Below are positions 24,101-32,876 of a stretch of 64,000 nucleotides of DNA, in pieces. The notes below the pieces were generated by a model. It did no database searches, was not told the DNA's origin, and was given only the letters and a program-made list of their open reading frames with translations. The stretch is taken from NCBI RefSeq assembly GCF_003627075.1, contig NZ_CP032630.1:2232001-2296000 (forward strand), given 5' to 3'. Both the position numbers and the translations under genes were made by a program. Within the stretch, counting starts at the first letter, position 1. Every line of letters starts with the position of its first letter. This stretch comes from Protaetiibacter intestinalis. GTDB lineage: Bacteria > Actinomycetota > Actinomycetes > Actinomycetales > Microbacteriaceae.

Positions 24101-26983
24101 GTGACATCCGTCAGCAGCACCGATCCCCGCACGCGTGGGCGCAGCACCGTCGCCATCGTCATCGCCGTGCTCGCCGTCATCGTCGTCGGCTTCCTCGTCT
24201 TCGCGAACCTGTACGCCGATGTGCTCTGGTTCGACCAGCTCGGCTACCTGCCGGTGCTCACGACGCAGTGGACCGCCATGGCGGTCATGTTCTTCATCGG
24301 CTTCGCCACCACCGGCCTCGCCATCTGGCTGAGCGTGTACCTGGCGTTCCGCTCGCGGCCGCTCTACCAGAAGCTCAACTCGCAGCTCGACCGCTACCAG
24401 CAGGTCGTCGAGCCGCTGCGCCGCCTCGCGATGGTCGGGATCCCGGTGCTGCTCGGCCTCTTCGTGGGTGTCTCGACCGCTTCGCGCTGGGCGGTGGCGC
24501 TGCAGTTCGTGAACCGCACCCCGTTCGGCCAGACCGACCCGGTGTTCGGCTTCGACATCTCCTTCTTCGTGTACGAGCTGCCGTTCTACCGCGGCGTCGT
24601 CGCCTACGCCTCGGCCATCGTGCTCATCGCGGGCCTCGCGGCGATCGCCACCCACTACCTGTACGGCGGCATCCGCATCAACGGTCGCGAGGTGCGCATC
24701 ACGCGGCCCGCGCGCATCCAGATCGCCGTCACCGCGGCCGTCTACGTGGCGCTGCAGGCGGTGAGCATCTGGCTCGACCAGTACGCCACCCTCACCGACG
24801 ACACCGGCATCGTCACGGGTGCGACCTACACGGATGTCAACGCCGGCATCCCGGGGCGCGCCATCCTCGCCGGGATCGCGGCCCTCGTGGCGGTGCTGTT
24901 CATCGTGACCGCCGTCATCGGACGCTGGCGGCTGCCGCTCATCGGCACCGGCCTGCTCATCGTGTCGAGCCTCGTGATCGGCACCGTCTACCCGGCGATC
25001 GTGCAGCGGTTGACGGTCGACCCGAACGCCCGCACCGCGGAGGCCGAGTACATCAACCGCAACATCGAGGCCACGCGTGCCGCCTACGGCGTCGACGACA
25101 TCGACGTCGTGCCCTACGACGCGGTCACGACCGCCTCCTCCGGCGCCCTCCGCGAGGACGCCGAGACCACCGCGAGCATCCGCATCCTCGACCCCGCGCT
25201 CGTGAGCGACACCTTCTCGCAGCTCGAGCGGGTGAAGCAGTACTACCAGTTCGCCGACCACCTCGACGTCGACCGCTACGAGATCGACGGCCAGACCCAG
25301 GACACCGTGCTCGCGGTGCGCGAGCTCAACCAGGCCGGGCAGAACTCCTCGAGCTGGTACAACAACACCCTCGTCTACACGCACGGCTTCGGCGTCGTGG
25401 CGGCCTACGGCAACAAGCGCACGGTCGACGGCCAGCCGGAGTTCCTCGAGTCGGGCATCCCGTCGACGGGCGAGCTCGGCGACTTCGAGCCGCGCGTGTA
25501 CTTCGGCGAGAAGTCGCCCACCTACTCGATCGTCGGCGGCCCGGAGGGTGCCGACCCGATCGAGCTCGACTACCCCTCGGGTGGCGAGGAGAGCGACGTC
25601 AACGCGAAGACCACCTACGCCGGCGACGGCGGCCCGGTGCTCGACAACATCGTCAAGAAGCTCGTCTACGCGCTCAAGTTCCAGTCGGCCGACCTGCTGC
25701 TGTCGGATGCGGTGACCTCCGAGTCGCAGATCCTGTACGACCGCGACCCGCTCGACCGCGTGAAGAAGGTGGCGCCGTACCTGACGCTCGACTCGGACAC
25801 CTACCCGGCCGTCGTCGACGGGCACGTGGTGTGGATCGTCGACGGCTACACGACGACCGCCGACTACCCCTACTCGAGCATCGAGCAGCTGTCGTCGACG
25901 ATCGCCGACACCTACACGCCGGCGCCCGGGTACCCGATCGACGACATCAACTACATCCGCAACTCGGTCAAGGCCACCGTCGACGCCTACACGGGCGAGG
26001 TCACGCTCTACGCGTGGGACACCGACGACCCGATCCTGAAGACCTGGCAGAAGATCTTCCCCAGCTCGCTGCGCCCGGCATCCGAGATGAGCGCCGAGCT
26101 CACCTCGCACGTGCGCTACCCGGCCGACCTCTTCAAGGTGCAGCGGTCGATCCTGCAGACCTACCACGTGACCAACGCGGGCACCTTCTACTCGAGCGAG
26201 GACGCCTGGGCCACGCCCGACGACCCGACCCAGACGAACGAGGTCGCGCAGCCGCCGTACTACCTGACGATGCAGGTGCCCGGCAGCACGAGCCCCGCGT
26301 TCACGATCTACTCGACCTACATCCCGCGCACCCAGGCGGGCTCCGACAGCCAGAGCGTGCTCACGGGCTATCTCACGGCCAATGCGGACGCGGGGGAGGA
26401 CTACGGCAAGCTCACGCTGCTGACCCTGCCGTCGCAGACGACGGTGCCCGGCCCCGGCCAGGTGCAGAACTCGTTCAACACCGACACCGAGGTGGCGAAC
26501 CAGATCGCCCTGCTCGAGCGCGGCTCGACGACGGTCACGCGCGGCAACCTGCTGACCCTCCCGGTCGGCGGCGGTCTGCTCTACGTGCAGCCGGTCTACG
26601 TGCGCTCGACCGGTGAGACGAGCTACCCGCTGCTGCGCAAGGTGCTCGTGGCGTTCGGCGACAAGGTCGCGTTCGAGGACACCCTCGACGAGGCCCTCGA
26701 CGCGCTCTTCGAGGGCGACTCGGGCGCCCCCGCGGGAGACGCGGATGCCGAGGGCGGCGACGAGGGCACCGGGACCGACGAGGGCACGGGCGAGACGCCG
26801 GGCACCGACGAGGGCACCGGTTCGGACGTCGACTCCTCGGCCCTCAAGGAGGCGCTCGCGGACTACAAGAAGGCGCTCGACGACCGCACCGCCGCCTACG
26901 CCGACGGCGACCTGGTCGCCGCCGCCGAGGCCGACCAGCGCATGCAGGAGGCCGTCGAGCGCGCCATCGAGCTCGCCGGCTGA
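24101..26983 (+). CDS. UPF0182-family membrane protein
   Basis: 960 residues from GTG 24101, chosen because GCAGGAG ends 8 nt upstream (a GTG at 24092 lacks spacing). Seven membrane helices fill the first about 310 residues (IVIAVLAVIVVGFLVFANLYADVLWFDQLGY is the family start). The rest is a large extracytoplasmic domain with NNTLVYTHGFGVVAAYGNKR and YFGEKSPTYSIVGG, typical of UPF0182. An acidic Gly/Glu/Thr/Asp repeat (about 890-920) precedes a final helical segment. UPF0182 is near-universal in actinobacteria and its function is unknown. It is probably co-transcribed or co-inherited with the PDZ protease upstream. Confidence 0.9.
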   Translation: MTSVSSTDPRTRGRSTVAIVIAVLAVIVVGFLVFANLYADVLWFDQLGYLPVLTTQWTAMAVMFFIGFATTGLAIWLSVYLAFRSRPLYQKLNSQLDRYQQVVEPLRRLAMVGIPVLLGLFVGVSTASRWAVALQFVNRTPFGQTDPVFGFDISFFVYELPFYRGVVAYASAIVLIAGLAAIATHYLYGGIRINGREVRITRPARIQIAVTAAVYVALQAVSIWLDQYATLTDDTGIVTGATYTDVNAGIPGRAILAGIAALVAVLFIVTAVIGRWRLPLIGTGLLIVSSLVIGTVYPAIVQRLTVDPNARTAEAEYINRNIEATRAAYGVDDIDVVPYDAVTTASSGALREDAETTASIRILDPALVSDTFSQLERVKQYYQFADHLDVDRYEIDGQTQDTVLAVRELNQAGQNSSSWYNNTLVYTHGFGVVAAYGNKRTVDGQPEFLESGIPSTGELGDFEPRVYFGEKSPTYSIVGGPEGADPIELDYPSGGEESDVNAKTTYAGDGGPVLDNIVKKLVYALKFQSADLLLSDAVTSESQILYDRDPLDRVKKVAPYLTLDSDTYPAVVDGHVVWIVDGYTTTADYPYSSIEQLSSTIADTYTPAPGYPIDDINYIRNSVKATVDAYTGEVTLYAWDTDDPILKTWQKIFPSSLRPASEMSAELTSHVRYPADLFKVQRSILQTYHVTNAGTFYSSEDAWATPDDPTQTNEVAQPPYYLTMQVPGSTSPAFTIYSTYIPRTQAGSDSQSVLTGYLTANADAGEDYGKLTLLTLPSQTTVPGPGQVQNSFNTDTEVANQIALLERGSTTVTRGNLLTLPVGGGLLYVQPVYVRSTGETSYPLLRKVLVAFGDKVAFEDTLDEALDALFEGDSGAPAGDADAEGGDEGTGTDEGTGETPGTDEGTGSDVDSSALKEALADYKKALDDRTAAYADGDLVAAAEADQRMQEAVERAIELAG

Positions 26984-27052
26984 CGCCCGCCGCGGTCCCG
27001 TCTCGCATCCCGCTCCGACGCTCTTCCCCTCGTTCCCGCCCTTCCCATCCTT

Positions 27053-27177
27053 CCCATCTCAAGGAGTCCGGCAACCCATCTCAAGGACTCCGCGTGACGG
27101 ATGCGACGGATGCGGCTGCTGAGCAACGTCGACGCCGCGCGCTCCTTGAGATGGGTTGCCGGACTCCTTGAGATGGG
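27053..27177. repeat. 125-bp four-unit intergenic palindrome, copy A
   Basis: Two direct units of CCCATCTCAAGGA (27053 and 27075, pitch 22 nt) form a 35-nt arm perfectly complementary to the arm at 27143-27177, which holds two units of the reverse complement. The loop is 55 nt. It lies between the UPF0182 stop and the tRNA. Related copies are at 61139 and 62737. Each unit contains AAGGA(G), like a Shine-Dalgarno core. It could act as a terminator, RNA structure or mobile repeat. Confidence 0.85.
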
Positions 27178-27256
27178 ATGCGGATGGGGTGCCTCGGCGG
27201 CGGGAAGCCCGCGGTCGGCGGGCGTCCCGGTTCCGTGCTAGGCTCATTCCTTGTGC

Positions 27257-27333
27257 CGCGGGGTGGAGCAGCTCGGTAGCTCGCTGGGCTCATAACCCAG
27301 AGGTCGCAGGTTCAAATCCTGTCCCCGCAACCA
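27257..27333 (+). tRNA. Initiator tRNA-fMet (CAT anticodon)
   Basis: 77 nt, folding into a full cloverleaf: acceptor CGCGGGG pairs with CCCCGCA leaving an unpaired C1/A72, the hallmark of bacterial initiator tRNA. The anticodon arm TGGGCTCATAACCCA has three consecutive G:C pairs and anticodon CAT, and the T-loop is TTCAAAT. CCA is genome-encoded. It therefore charges formyl-methionine and starts translation. It sits in the intergenic space just after repeat copy A and before a clear terminator. Confidence 0.95.
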
Positions 27334-27371
27334 AATGAAGAAGGCCGTCCGCAAGGGCGGCCTTCTTCATT
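27334..27371 (+). terminator. Rho-independent terminator of tRNA-fMet
   Basis: Perfect 14-bp stem (AATGAAGAAGGCCG with CGGCCTTCTTCATT), 10-nt loop, starting directly after the CCA end. Confidence 0.85.
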
Positions 27372-27397
27372 GTCCGGCGCAGGGGCGCAGATGTTCG

Positions 27398-27423
27398 CTA
27401 TATTCAGACTATGGTGAAAATAG
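27398..27423. promoter_or_regulatory. AT-rich inverted repeat over the hydrolase start; candidate MarR/GbsR operator
   Basis: Arms CTATATTCA and TGAAAATAG (8 of 9 pairing) with an 8-nt centre containing the start ATG at 27411. It stands out by AT content. The regulator gene is second in the operon it would control. Confidence 0.5.
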
Positions 27424-28265
27424 ATCCCGCGGCGCCGCTCGACCGGCGGCTTACGCGCCCCGGGGCGGAGCTCGCCTTCGCCGACTCCGGCGAAGGCGCA
27501 CCGGCGGTCGTCCTCACCCACGGCGCGGGCATGGACCACACGATGTGGGACGAGCAGGCACCCGCCCTCACTGCGGCCGGCCATCGCGTGGTGCTCTGGG
27601 ACCTGCGCGGGCACGGTGCGTCGACGCTCGACCCGGAGGTGCGCTTCACGGCCGCGGACGCGCTCGACGACCTCTCGGCGCTCCTCGACGCCTGCGGCAT
27701 CGATGACGCGGTGCTCGTCGGGCACTCGCTCGGCGGGAACCTCTCGCAGGCCTACGCCCGCGCCCATCCGAGCCGGGTCGCCGGGCTGATCGTGCTGGAC
27801 TCGACGTGGAACACCGGCCCGCTCTCCGCGATGGAGCGGTTCGCACTCCGCATCGCGGCACCCTCGCTCGCCCTCATCCCGGCGCGCGTCCTTCCGGGGC
27901 TCATGGCGCGCGCCTCGTCGGTCGTGCCGTCGGTGGTCGCGCGCACCGAGGCGGTCTTCGCCCGGATGCCCAAGTCGCGCTTCCGGGACGTGTGGTCGGC
28001 CACCATCTCGTTCGTCGACCCCGACCCGGCCCACCGCTCCGCCGTGCCGCTCGCCCTCGTGCGGGGCGCGCAGGACCGCACCGGCAACATCGCCACCGCG
28101 ATGGCGCGCTGGGCCGAGCACGAGGGGATCACGGAGCACGTCATCCCGGACGCCGGTCACATCGTCACGTGGGATGCGCCGACCGCGACCGCGCAGACCC
28201 TGCTCCGGATCCTCGAGCAGTGGCGCGGTCCGACGGCGCCCGACGGTGGCGCGGTGCGCGCATGA
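27411..28265 (+). CDS. Alpha/beta hydrolase
   Basis: 284 residues. The fold shows VVLTHGAGMDHTMWDEQ (oxyanion region), LWDLRGHGAS, the nucleophile elbow GHSLGG with Ser at about 105, and the C-terminal acid/His pair in RGAQDRTG and PDAGHIV. It is a typical alpha/beta hydrolase; the ester, lactone or haloalkane substrate is unknown. It overlaps the start of the following MarR-type gene by 4 nt (ATGA), so both form one operon. An AT-rich inverted repeat covers its start codon, suggesting control by that regulator. Confidence 0.85.
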   Translation: MVKIDPAAPLDRRLTRPGAELAFADSGEGAPAVVLTHGAGMDHTMWDEQAPALTAAGHRVVLWDLRGHGASTLDPEVRFTAADALDDLSALLDACGIDDAVLVGHSLGGNLSQAYARAHPSRVAGLIVLDSTWNTGPLSAMERFALRIAAPSLALIPARVLPGLMARASSVVPSVVARTEAVFARMPKSRFRDVWSATISFVDPDPAHRSAVPLALVRGAQDRTGNIATAMARWAEHEGITEHVIPDAGHIVTWDAPTATAQTLLRILEQWRGPTAPDGGAVRA

Positions 28266-28705
28266 GCACCGAACGGCAGCGCTTCGTGGATGCGATGGGC
28301 GACATGCTCGCGGGCTGGAACCTGCCCCGGGCGACGGGTCGCGTCTACGGTCACCTGCTGCTGCGGGGTGAGCCGTCGAGCTCCGAGGAGCTGCGCGACG
28401 CGCTGTCCCTGAGCTCGGGCGCGGTCAGCACCGCGATCCGGGAGCTGGTGTCGTGGGGGCTCGCACGCACCATCCCGCAGCCGGGGAGCCGTCGTCTGTT
28501 CGTCGAGGCCGCCGGCGGCTTCGAGCAGCTCCTCGCCGCCAGTCACGAGCGCACCCGGATGTTCATCAGGACGCTGCAGGCGGCCGAGCAGCTCACGGAG
28601 GATGCCGACGCGACGCAACGTCTGCGCGACGTCGTCGACATGTTCGCCGGCTACGTCGACGCCGGCGAACGCATCCTCCGGGAGCGTGCGCGCCCGCCTC
28701 AGTAG
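28262..28705 (+). CDS. GbsR/MarR-family transcriptional regulator
   Basis: 147 residues. A winged-helix core: LPRATGRVYGHLLLRGEPSSSEELRDALSLSSGAVSTAIRELVSWGLARTI, with the wing PQPGSRRLFVEA; this matches GbsR-type MarR proteins. The C-terminal half is helical and probably mediates dimer formation. It overlaps the hydrolase stop by 4 nt. Likely represses its own operon through the inverted repeat at 27398, by analogy with MarR proteins. Its 3' end overlaps the convergent lipoprotein gene by 7 nt. Confidence 0.85.
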   Translation: MSTERQRFVDAMGDMLAGWNLPRATGRVYGHLLLRGEPSSSEELRDALSLSSGAVSTAIRELVSWGLARTIPQPGSRRLFVEAAGGFEQLLAASHERTRMFIRTLQAAEQLTEDADATQRLRDVVDMFAGYVDAGERILRERARPPQ

Positions 28706-29268
28706 AACAGCAGGTCCTCGTCGATGGACATGAAGACGGTGTCGATGCCGTCGCCCGCGGGGGAGAAGGCGACGACCGGCCCCTCGGAGGAGCGGCCCAC
28801 GATGACGTCCTCGGGGAAGTAGTCGGCGTAGTAGACGCTCGTGCGGTAGCCGTCGACGGTCGCCTCGGGGAGCGCGAAGTCCCAGGTGCCGACGCCCGGC
28901 CCCACGTAGTCGAGCGAGAGCACCGCGTCGACGGGGCTCAACTGGTCGTCGGCCTCGCTCGCGGCGATGACGACGCGCACCGGATCGGTGAAGTAGCCCT
29001 CGAGGGCGGCCGTGTTGCCGCTCGCGATCGCATCGCGCACGTTCTCGACGAGGGCGGGGTCGACGGTTCCCGACGGGGTCGTGGACGTCGGCTCGGGAGT
29101 GGGCTCGTCGGTCTCGGCCGTCGGGGTGGGCGTGTCGACGACGCTGGGGCTCGGACTCGGGTCGGGCGGCAGCGGATCGCAGGCGGTCAGGGCGGTCGCG
29201 AGGCCGACGGCGGCGAGCGCCAGGAGGATCGTGCGGGGACGGGGGGTGGAGCGGGAGGGCGGGAGCAT
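28699..29268 (-). CDS. Secreted lipoprotein of unknown function
   Basis: 189 residues; GAGGTG precedes ATG 29268. Signal peptide with lipobox LTAC (Cys about 30), followed by a Pro/Ser/Thr-rich spacer (PDPSPSPSVVDTPTPTAETDEPTPEP), typical of actinobacterial exported lipoproteins that cross the wall. The mature domain (about 68-189) has no recognised family; it contains SVYYADYFPEDVIVG and DTVFMSIDEDLLFY. Tail-to-tail with the MarR gene. Confidence 0.78.
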   Translation of the reverse strand: MLPPSRSTPRPRTILLALAAVGLATALTACDPLPPDPSPSPSVVDTPTPTAETDEPTPEPTSTTPSGTVDPALVENVRDAIASGNTAALEGYFTDPVRVVIAASEADDQLSPVDAVLSLDYVGPGVGTWDFALPEATVDGYRTSVYYADYFPEDVIVGRSSEGPVVAFSPAGDGIDTVFMSIDEDLLFY

Positions 29269-29354
29269 CGTGCACCTCGTTCTCTCGTGGTGGTGGTGGT
29301 GCGCCGATGATAACGCCCGCCGCCCCCGAAACGTGGGGGCGTAGTGTGACCGTT

Positions 29355-30173
29355 ATGAACGCCGAAGACGCCCCGTTCGCGGTCGCCGTGGCGCAGTTCG
29401 CGCCGGGCGACGACACCGCGGCCAACCTGGAGACGATCTCGCGGCTCGCCGTCGACGCCGCCTCACGCGGGGCGATGCTCGTGGTGTTCCCCGAGTACTC
29501 CTCCTACTTCACCGCCACGATGGGCGCCGACTGGGTGGAGCACGCCCAGACCCTGCACGGGCCGTTCGTGCGCGGGCTCGCCGAGATCGCGGTCGAGCTC
29601 GGCGTCCACGTCATCGCCGGGATGCTGGAGCTCGTGCCCGGCGAGCCGGAGCGCGCCGCGAACACGATCGTCGCGCTCGGCCCCGACGGGGAGCTCGTGG
29701 CCCACTACCGCAAGCAGCACCTCTACGACGCGTTCGGCCAGCGGGAGTCGGACTGGATCGTGGCCGGCCCCGTCGAGGAGCCGCGCACCTTCGCCGCGGG
29801 CGGCTTCACGGTCGGCATCCAGACCTGCTACGACGTGCGCTTCCCCGAGGTGACCCGGCGCCTCGTCGACGCGGGCGTCGACCTCGTGCTGCTGCCGAGC
29901 GAGTGGGTGCGCGGGCCGCTCAAGGAGTCGGCGTGGCGCACTCTGGTCACCGCCCGCGCCATCGAGAACACGGTCTTCGTGGCGGCGGCCGACCAGGCTC
30001 CGCCCGTGGGCGCCGGCAACAGCATGGTGGTCGACCCGATGGGGGTCGAGCTCGTGACGATCGGCGAGGGCACGGACACCGCGGTCGCCTGGATCAGCCC
30101 CGCCCGCATCCGGCAGGTGCGGCACGTCAACCCGGCGCTCGAGCTGCGCCGGTTCCGGGTCGTCGAGCGGTAG
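29355..30173 (+). CDS. Carbon-nitrogen hydrolase (nitrilase superfamily amidase)
   Basis: 272 residues from ATG 29355. The Glu-Lys-Cys triad is complete: Glu in LVVFPEYSSYF, Lys in AHYRKQHLYDAFGQRES, Cys in IQTCYDVRFPEVTRRL. The superfamily hydrolyses amides and nitriles; the group with this pattern includes omega-amidases and deaminated-glutathione amidases, which I cannot separate here. Second-strand elements such as NSMVVDPMGVEL are typical. It is a single gene converging 1 nt from the HdeD-like gene. Confidence 0.87.
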   Translation: MNAEDAPFAVAVAQFAPGDDTAANLETISRLAVDAASRGAMLVVFPEYSSYFTATMGADWVEHAQTLHGPFVRGLAEIAVELGVHVIAGMLELVPGEPERAANTIVALGPDGELVAHYRKQHLYDAFGQRESDWIVAGPVEEPRTFAAGGFTVGIQTCYDVRFPEVTRRLVDAGVDLVLLPSEWVRGPLKESAWRTLVTARAIENTVFVAAADQAPPVGAGNSMVVDPMGVELVTIGEGTDTAVAWISPARIRQVRHVNPALELRRFRVVER

Positions 30174-30174
30174 C

Positions 30175-30768
30175 TCAGGCGCCCTTCAGCACCGTGTTCG
30201 CGGCCGCGCGGGCCTGGAAGGCGATGACGATGAGCACGACGCCGGCGAGGATCGCGTAGGCGCCGAGCACGTAGATGAGCGCGATGCCGGCGCGCGCCGG
30301 GTTGCCGATGAGCATGATCGCGAGGATCACGCCGAAGACGATCGACAGCACCGACAGCACGATCCCGTAGACCTTCGCGCCGCCGTTCGAGAGCGCGGCG
30401 GCCGCCGGGATGCCGAAGATGCCGCCGACGATCGCCCACATCGCGATGATCCAGAGCAGCACGAGCAGCGCGAGCGCCCCCGCGGCGAAGGGGAAGATGA
30501 GCACCAGGATGCCGGCGATCAGGCCGACGACGCCGATCGTCAGCAGCCAGCCCCAGCTCGGGTCCTCCTTGCGGCGCGCGATCGCCTGCATGATGTTGAC
30601 GACGCCGTCGGCGATCGCATAGATGCCGAACACCCACACGAACGCGACCGCGGTCGCGACCGGCCAGATGAAGGCCAGGATGCCGAGGACGATGGCGAAG
30701 ATCCCGCGCAGCAGCACGAGCCACCACACCGACTTGATGAACCTGCTGACCTCGATCGCGTCCGACAT
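30175..30768 (-). CDS. HdeD/DUF308-family membrane protein
   Basis: 197 residues with six hydrophobic helices in three pairs; GGAGGGGAC lies 6 nt before ATG 30768. The recurring pattern R(G)IFAIVLGILAFIWP, ...FGIYAIADGVVNIMQAI and GLIAGILVLIFPF is the DUF308 repeat of HdeD, an acid-stress-linked membrane protein in enterobacteria. Role in actinobacteria unknown. Convergent with the nitrilase gene, and downstream of the TetR gene on the same strand's promoter side (55-nt gap). Confidence 0.85.
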   Translation of the reverse strand: MSDAIEVSRFIKSVWWLVLLRGIFAIVLGILAFIWPVATAVAFVWVFGIYAIADGVVNIMQAIARRKEDPSWGWLLTIGVVGLIAGILVLIFPFAAGALALLVLLWIIAMWAIVGGIFGIPAAAALSNGGAKVYGIVLSVLSIVFGVILAIMLIGNPARAGIALIYVLGAYAILAGVVLIVIAFQARAAANTVLKGA

Positions 30769-30823
30769 GCGGTTGTCCCCTCCGAACCCGGCCGGGCATC
30801 CGCATCCGGCCTCGCGGCCGAGC

Positions 30824-31468
30824 CTAGCGAGGCCCGCCGGTGTCGGCCAGGGTCTCGGCGTAGCGGAAGAACGCGGCCTTGCCCGCGGCGGTGTCGGCGA
30901 CCTCCGCGTCGACCGCGCGCTCGAGCAGCGTGATCAAGCCGCTCGCGACCGAGTCGAGGTGCTGACCGGGTGCCGACATCGAGACCCCCGAGCCGAGCAC
31001 CGTGATGACCGCGGTGACCGCCGTGGCGTCGAAGTCGTGGCGTGCCGTGCCCGCGGCTTGCAGGGCCCCGAGCAGCTCCGGGTGGATCGAGAGCTGGGGC
31101 AGCGTCGTCACGCCGTCGATGGCCCGCATGATCCGGTTGAGACCGTCGGGGTCGCCGATGTACAGCGCACGGGCCAGCGGGTGCTCGTAGACGGCGCTCA
31201 GGGCGTAGCCGAAGATGCGCGAGGGCAGGCCGCCGCGCGGGTCGCGGTCGACGTTGTCGACGACGATCTGCGTGAGGTCCGCGGTCTCGCGCGTGAGCAG
31301 GTCGGCGAGCAGCCGCTCGAAGACGGGGTACGCGGCGGTGACGTCGGCACGGGGGATGCCGAGGGACTCTGCGAGCGTTCCGTAGCCGAGCGCATCCACG
31401 CCGTCGCCGATGACGATCTCGGCAGCCGCGTCGAGGATCCGCTCGGCAAGGGAGGTGGTGGGTTCCAT
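30824..31468 (-). CDS. TetR-family transcriptional regulator
   Basis: 214 residues. Helix-turn-helix region at about 8-50 (AERILDAAAEIVIGDGVDALGYGTLAESLGIPRADVTAAYPVFERLLADLL), less canonical than classic TetR but with the right helix spacing. The C-terminal part is helical with LDSVASGLITLLERAV. Lies 55 nt upstream of the HdeD-like gene on the same strand and may be co-transcribed with it. No obvious palindrome was found directly before it. Confidence 0.72.
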   Translation of the reverse strand: MEPTTSLAERILDAAAEIVIGDGVDALGYGTLAESLGIPRADVTAAYPVFERLLADLLTRETADLTQIVVDNVDRDPRGGLPSRIFGYALSAVYEHPLARALYIGDPDGLNRIMRAIDGVTTLPQLSIHPELLGALQAAGTARHDFDATAVTAVITVLGSGVSMSAPGQHLDSVASGLITLLERAVDAEVADTAAGKAAFFRYAETLADTGGPR

Positions 31469-31551
31469 GGTGCCGATCCGGGTTGTTTCAGTGCTGTGGT
31501 CAGCCTAGGGGCACGCTGGAACTGTCTGTACACCCTGTTCGGGGGTTCGCG

Positions 31552-32754
31552 TCATCCGGCGACACCCGCGAGGCGCGCGGCGGCCTCCTCGAGCACCTCG
31601 GTGCGCTTGCAGAAGGCGAACCGCACGTGCGAGCGGAACGGTGCGCGACGGTCCGGATGCACGAACGCGGTGAGCGGGATGCCGACGACGCCTGCCCGTT
31701 CCGGCAGCTCGCGACAGAACGCGGCCGCGTCCTCGACGCCGAGCGGTGCCGCATCCGCGATCACGAAGTAGGAGCCCGAGGGCCGGCTCACCGCGAAGCC
31801 CGCGGCCCGCAGTCCGTCCGACAGCAGGTCGCGCTTGGCCTGCAGCGCGGCGGCCGCACCGGTGAAGAAGGCGTCGGGGAGCCCCAGACCGAGCGCGATC
31901 GCCGGCTGGAACGGCGCGCCGTTCACGTAGCTGAGGAACTGCTTGACGGCGAGCACGGCATCCCGCAGCTCGCGGGCTGCGGTGACCCAGCCGATCTTCC
32001 AGCCGGTGGTCGAGAAGGTCTTGCCGGCGCTCGAGATCGACACGACCCGCCCGTGGGCTCCGGGCCGCGTCGCCGCCGGGACGTGCCGCACCCCGTCGAA
32101 CACGAGGTGCTCGTACACCTCGTCGGTCACGACGATCGCGTCGTGCCGGTGGGCGAGCTCGATCGCCAGGTCGAGGAGGGCGGGGTCGAGCACGGCCCCG
32201 GTCGGGTTGTGCGGGCTGTTCAGCAGGATGACGCGCGTGCGGTCGCCGACGGCGGCGCGCAGGGCGTCGGGGTCGGGCCGGAAGTCCGGTGCCGCGAGCG
32301 GCACCGGCACGTGCCGCCCGCCCGCGAGCGCGATGATCGCGGCGTAGGAGTCGTAGACCGGCTCGAGGGTCACCACCTCGTCGCCGTCGTCGACGAAGGC
32401 GAGCAGCGTCGCGGCGAGCGCCTCGGTGGCTCCCGCGGTCACGAGCACCTCGGTGTCGGGGTCGACCTCGAGCCCGTAGAAGCGGCGCTGGTGGTGCGCG
32501 ATCGCCTCGCGCAGCACCGGCATCCCGAGGCCGGGCGGGTACTGGTTGATGCCGGCGGCGATCGCCTCGCGCGCCGCCTCGAGCACCTCGGCGGGACCGT
32601 CCTCGTCGGGGAAGCCCTGGCCGAGGTTGATGGCCCCCGTCGCGGCCGCGAGCGCCGACATCTCGGCGAAGATCGTGGGGCGCGGGCTGCCGTCGTCGCC
32701 GAGCAGCAGGGCGCCGCGGGCGGCGCGCATCCAGGGTCGTGCGGTCACCCGCAC
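31552..32754 (-). CDS. PLP-dependent aminotransferase (class I/II)
   Basis: 400 residues from GTG 32754 (GTG 32748 also fits). The fold-type I pattern is complete: INLGQGFPDEDGP near the N-terminus, INQYPPGLGMPVLREAI, TAGATEALAATLL, NSPHNPTGAV, VTDEVYEHLVFDG, and the PLP Lys in SISSAGKTFSTTGWKIGW. This set resembles the kynurenine/glutamine transaminase K and succinyl-DAP aminotransferase (DapC-like) group. The exact amino donor is unresolved. A monocistronic unit upstream-divergent from the HtrA gene. Confidence 0.85.
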   Translation of the reverse strand: MRVTARPWMRAARGALLLGDDGSPRPTIFAEMSALAAATGAINLGQGFPDEDGPAEVLEAAREAIAAGINQYPPGLGMPVLREAIAHHQRRFYGLEVDPDTEVLVTAGATEALAATLLAFVDDGDEVVTLEPVYDSYAAIIALAGGRHVPVPLAAPDFRPDPDALRAAVGDRTRVILLNSPHNPTGAVLDPALLDLAIELAHRHDAIVVTDEVYEHLVFDGVRHVPAATRPGAHGRVVSISSAGKTFSTTGWKIGWVTAARELRDAVLAVKQFLSYVNGAPFQPAIALGLGLPDAFFTGAAAALQAKRDLLSDGLRAAGFAVSRPSGSYFVIADAAPLGVEDAAAFCRELPERAGVVGIPLTAFVHPDRRAPFRSHVRFAFCKRTEVLEEAAARLAGVAG

Positions 32755-32876
32755 ACGCTACCGTCCAGGCGTCCGCAGCGAGCGCCGAGGCGAGCCGAAG
32801 TAGGCTCGCAGGGCGAGCATAGGGTTCGTTCAGCTTCGGATCGCACGCTGGCGAACGCGTGAAAGGAGCGCCCCCG

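Noticed and set aside
27053..27177. CRISPR-like array
   Set aside because: Only two direct units per arm, the rest inverted; no spacers of uniform size and no cas genes in the window.
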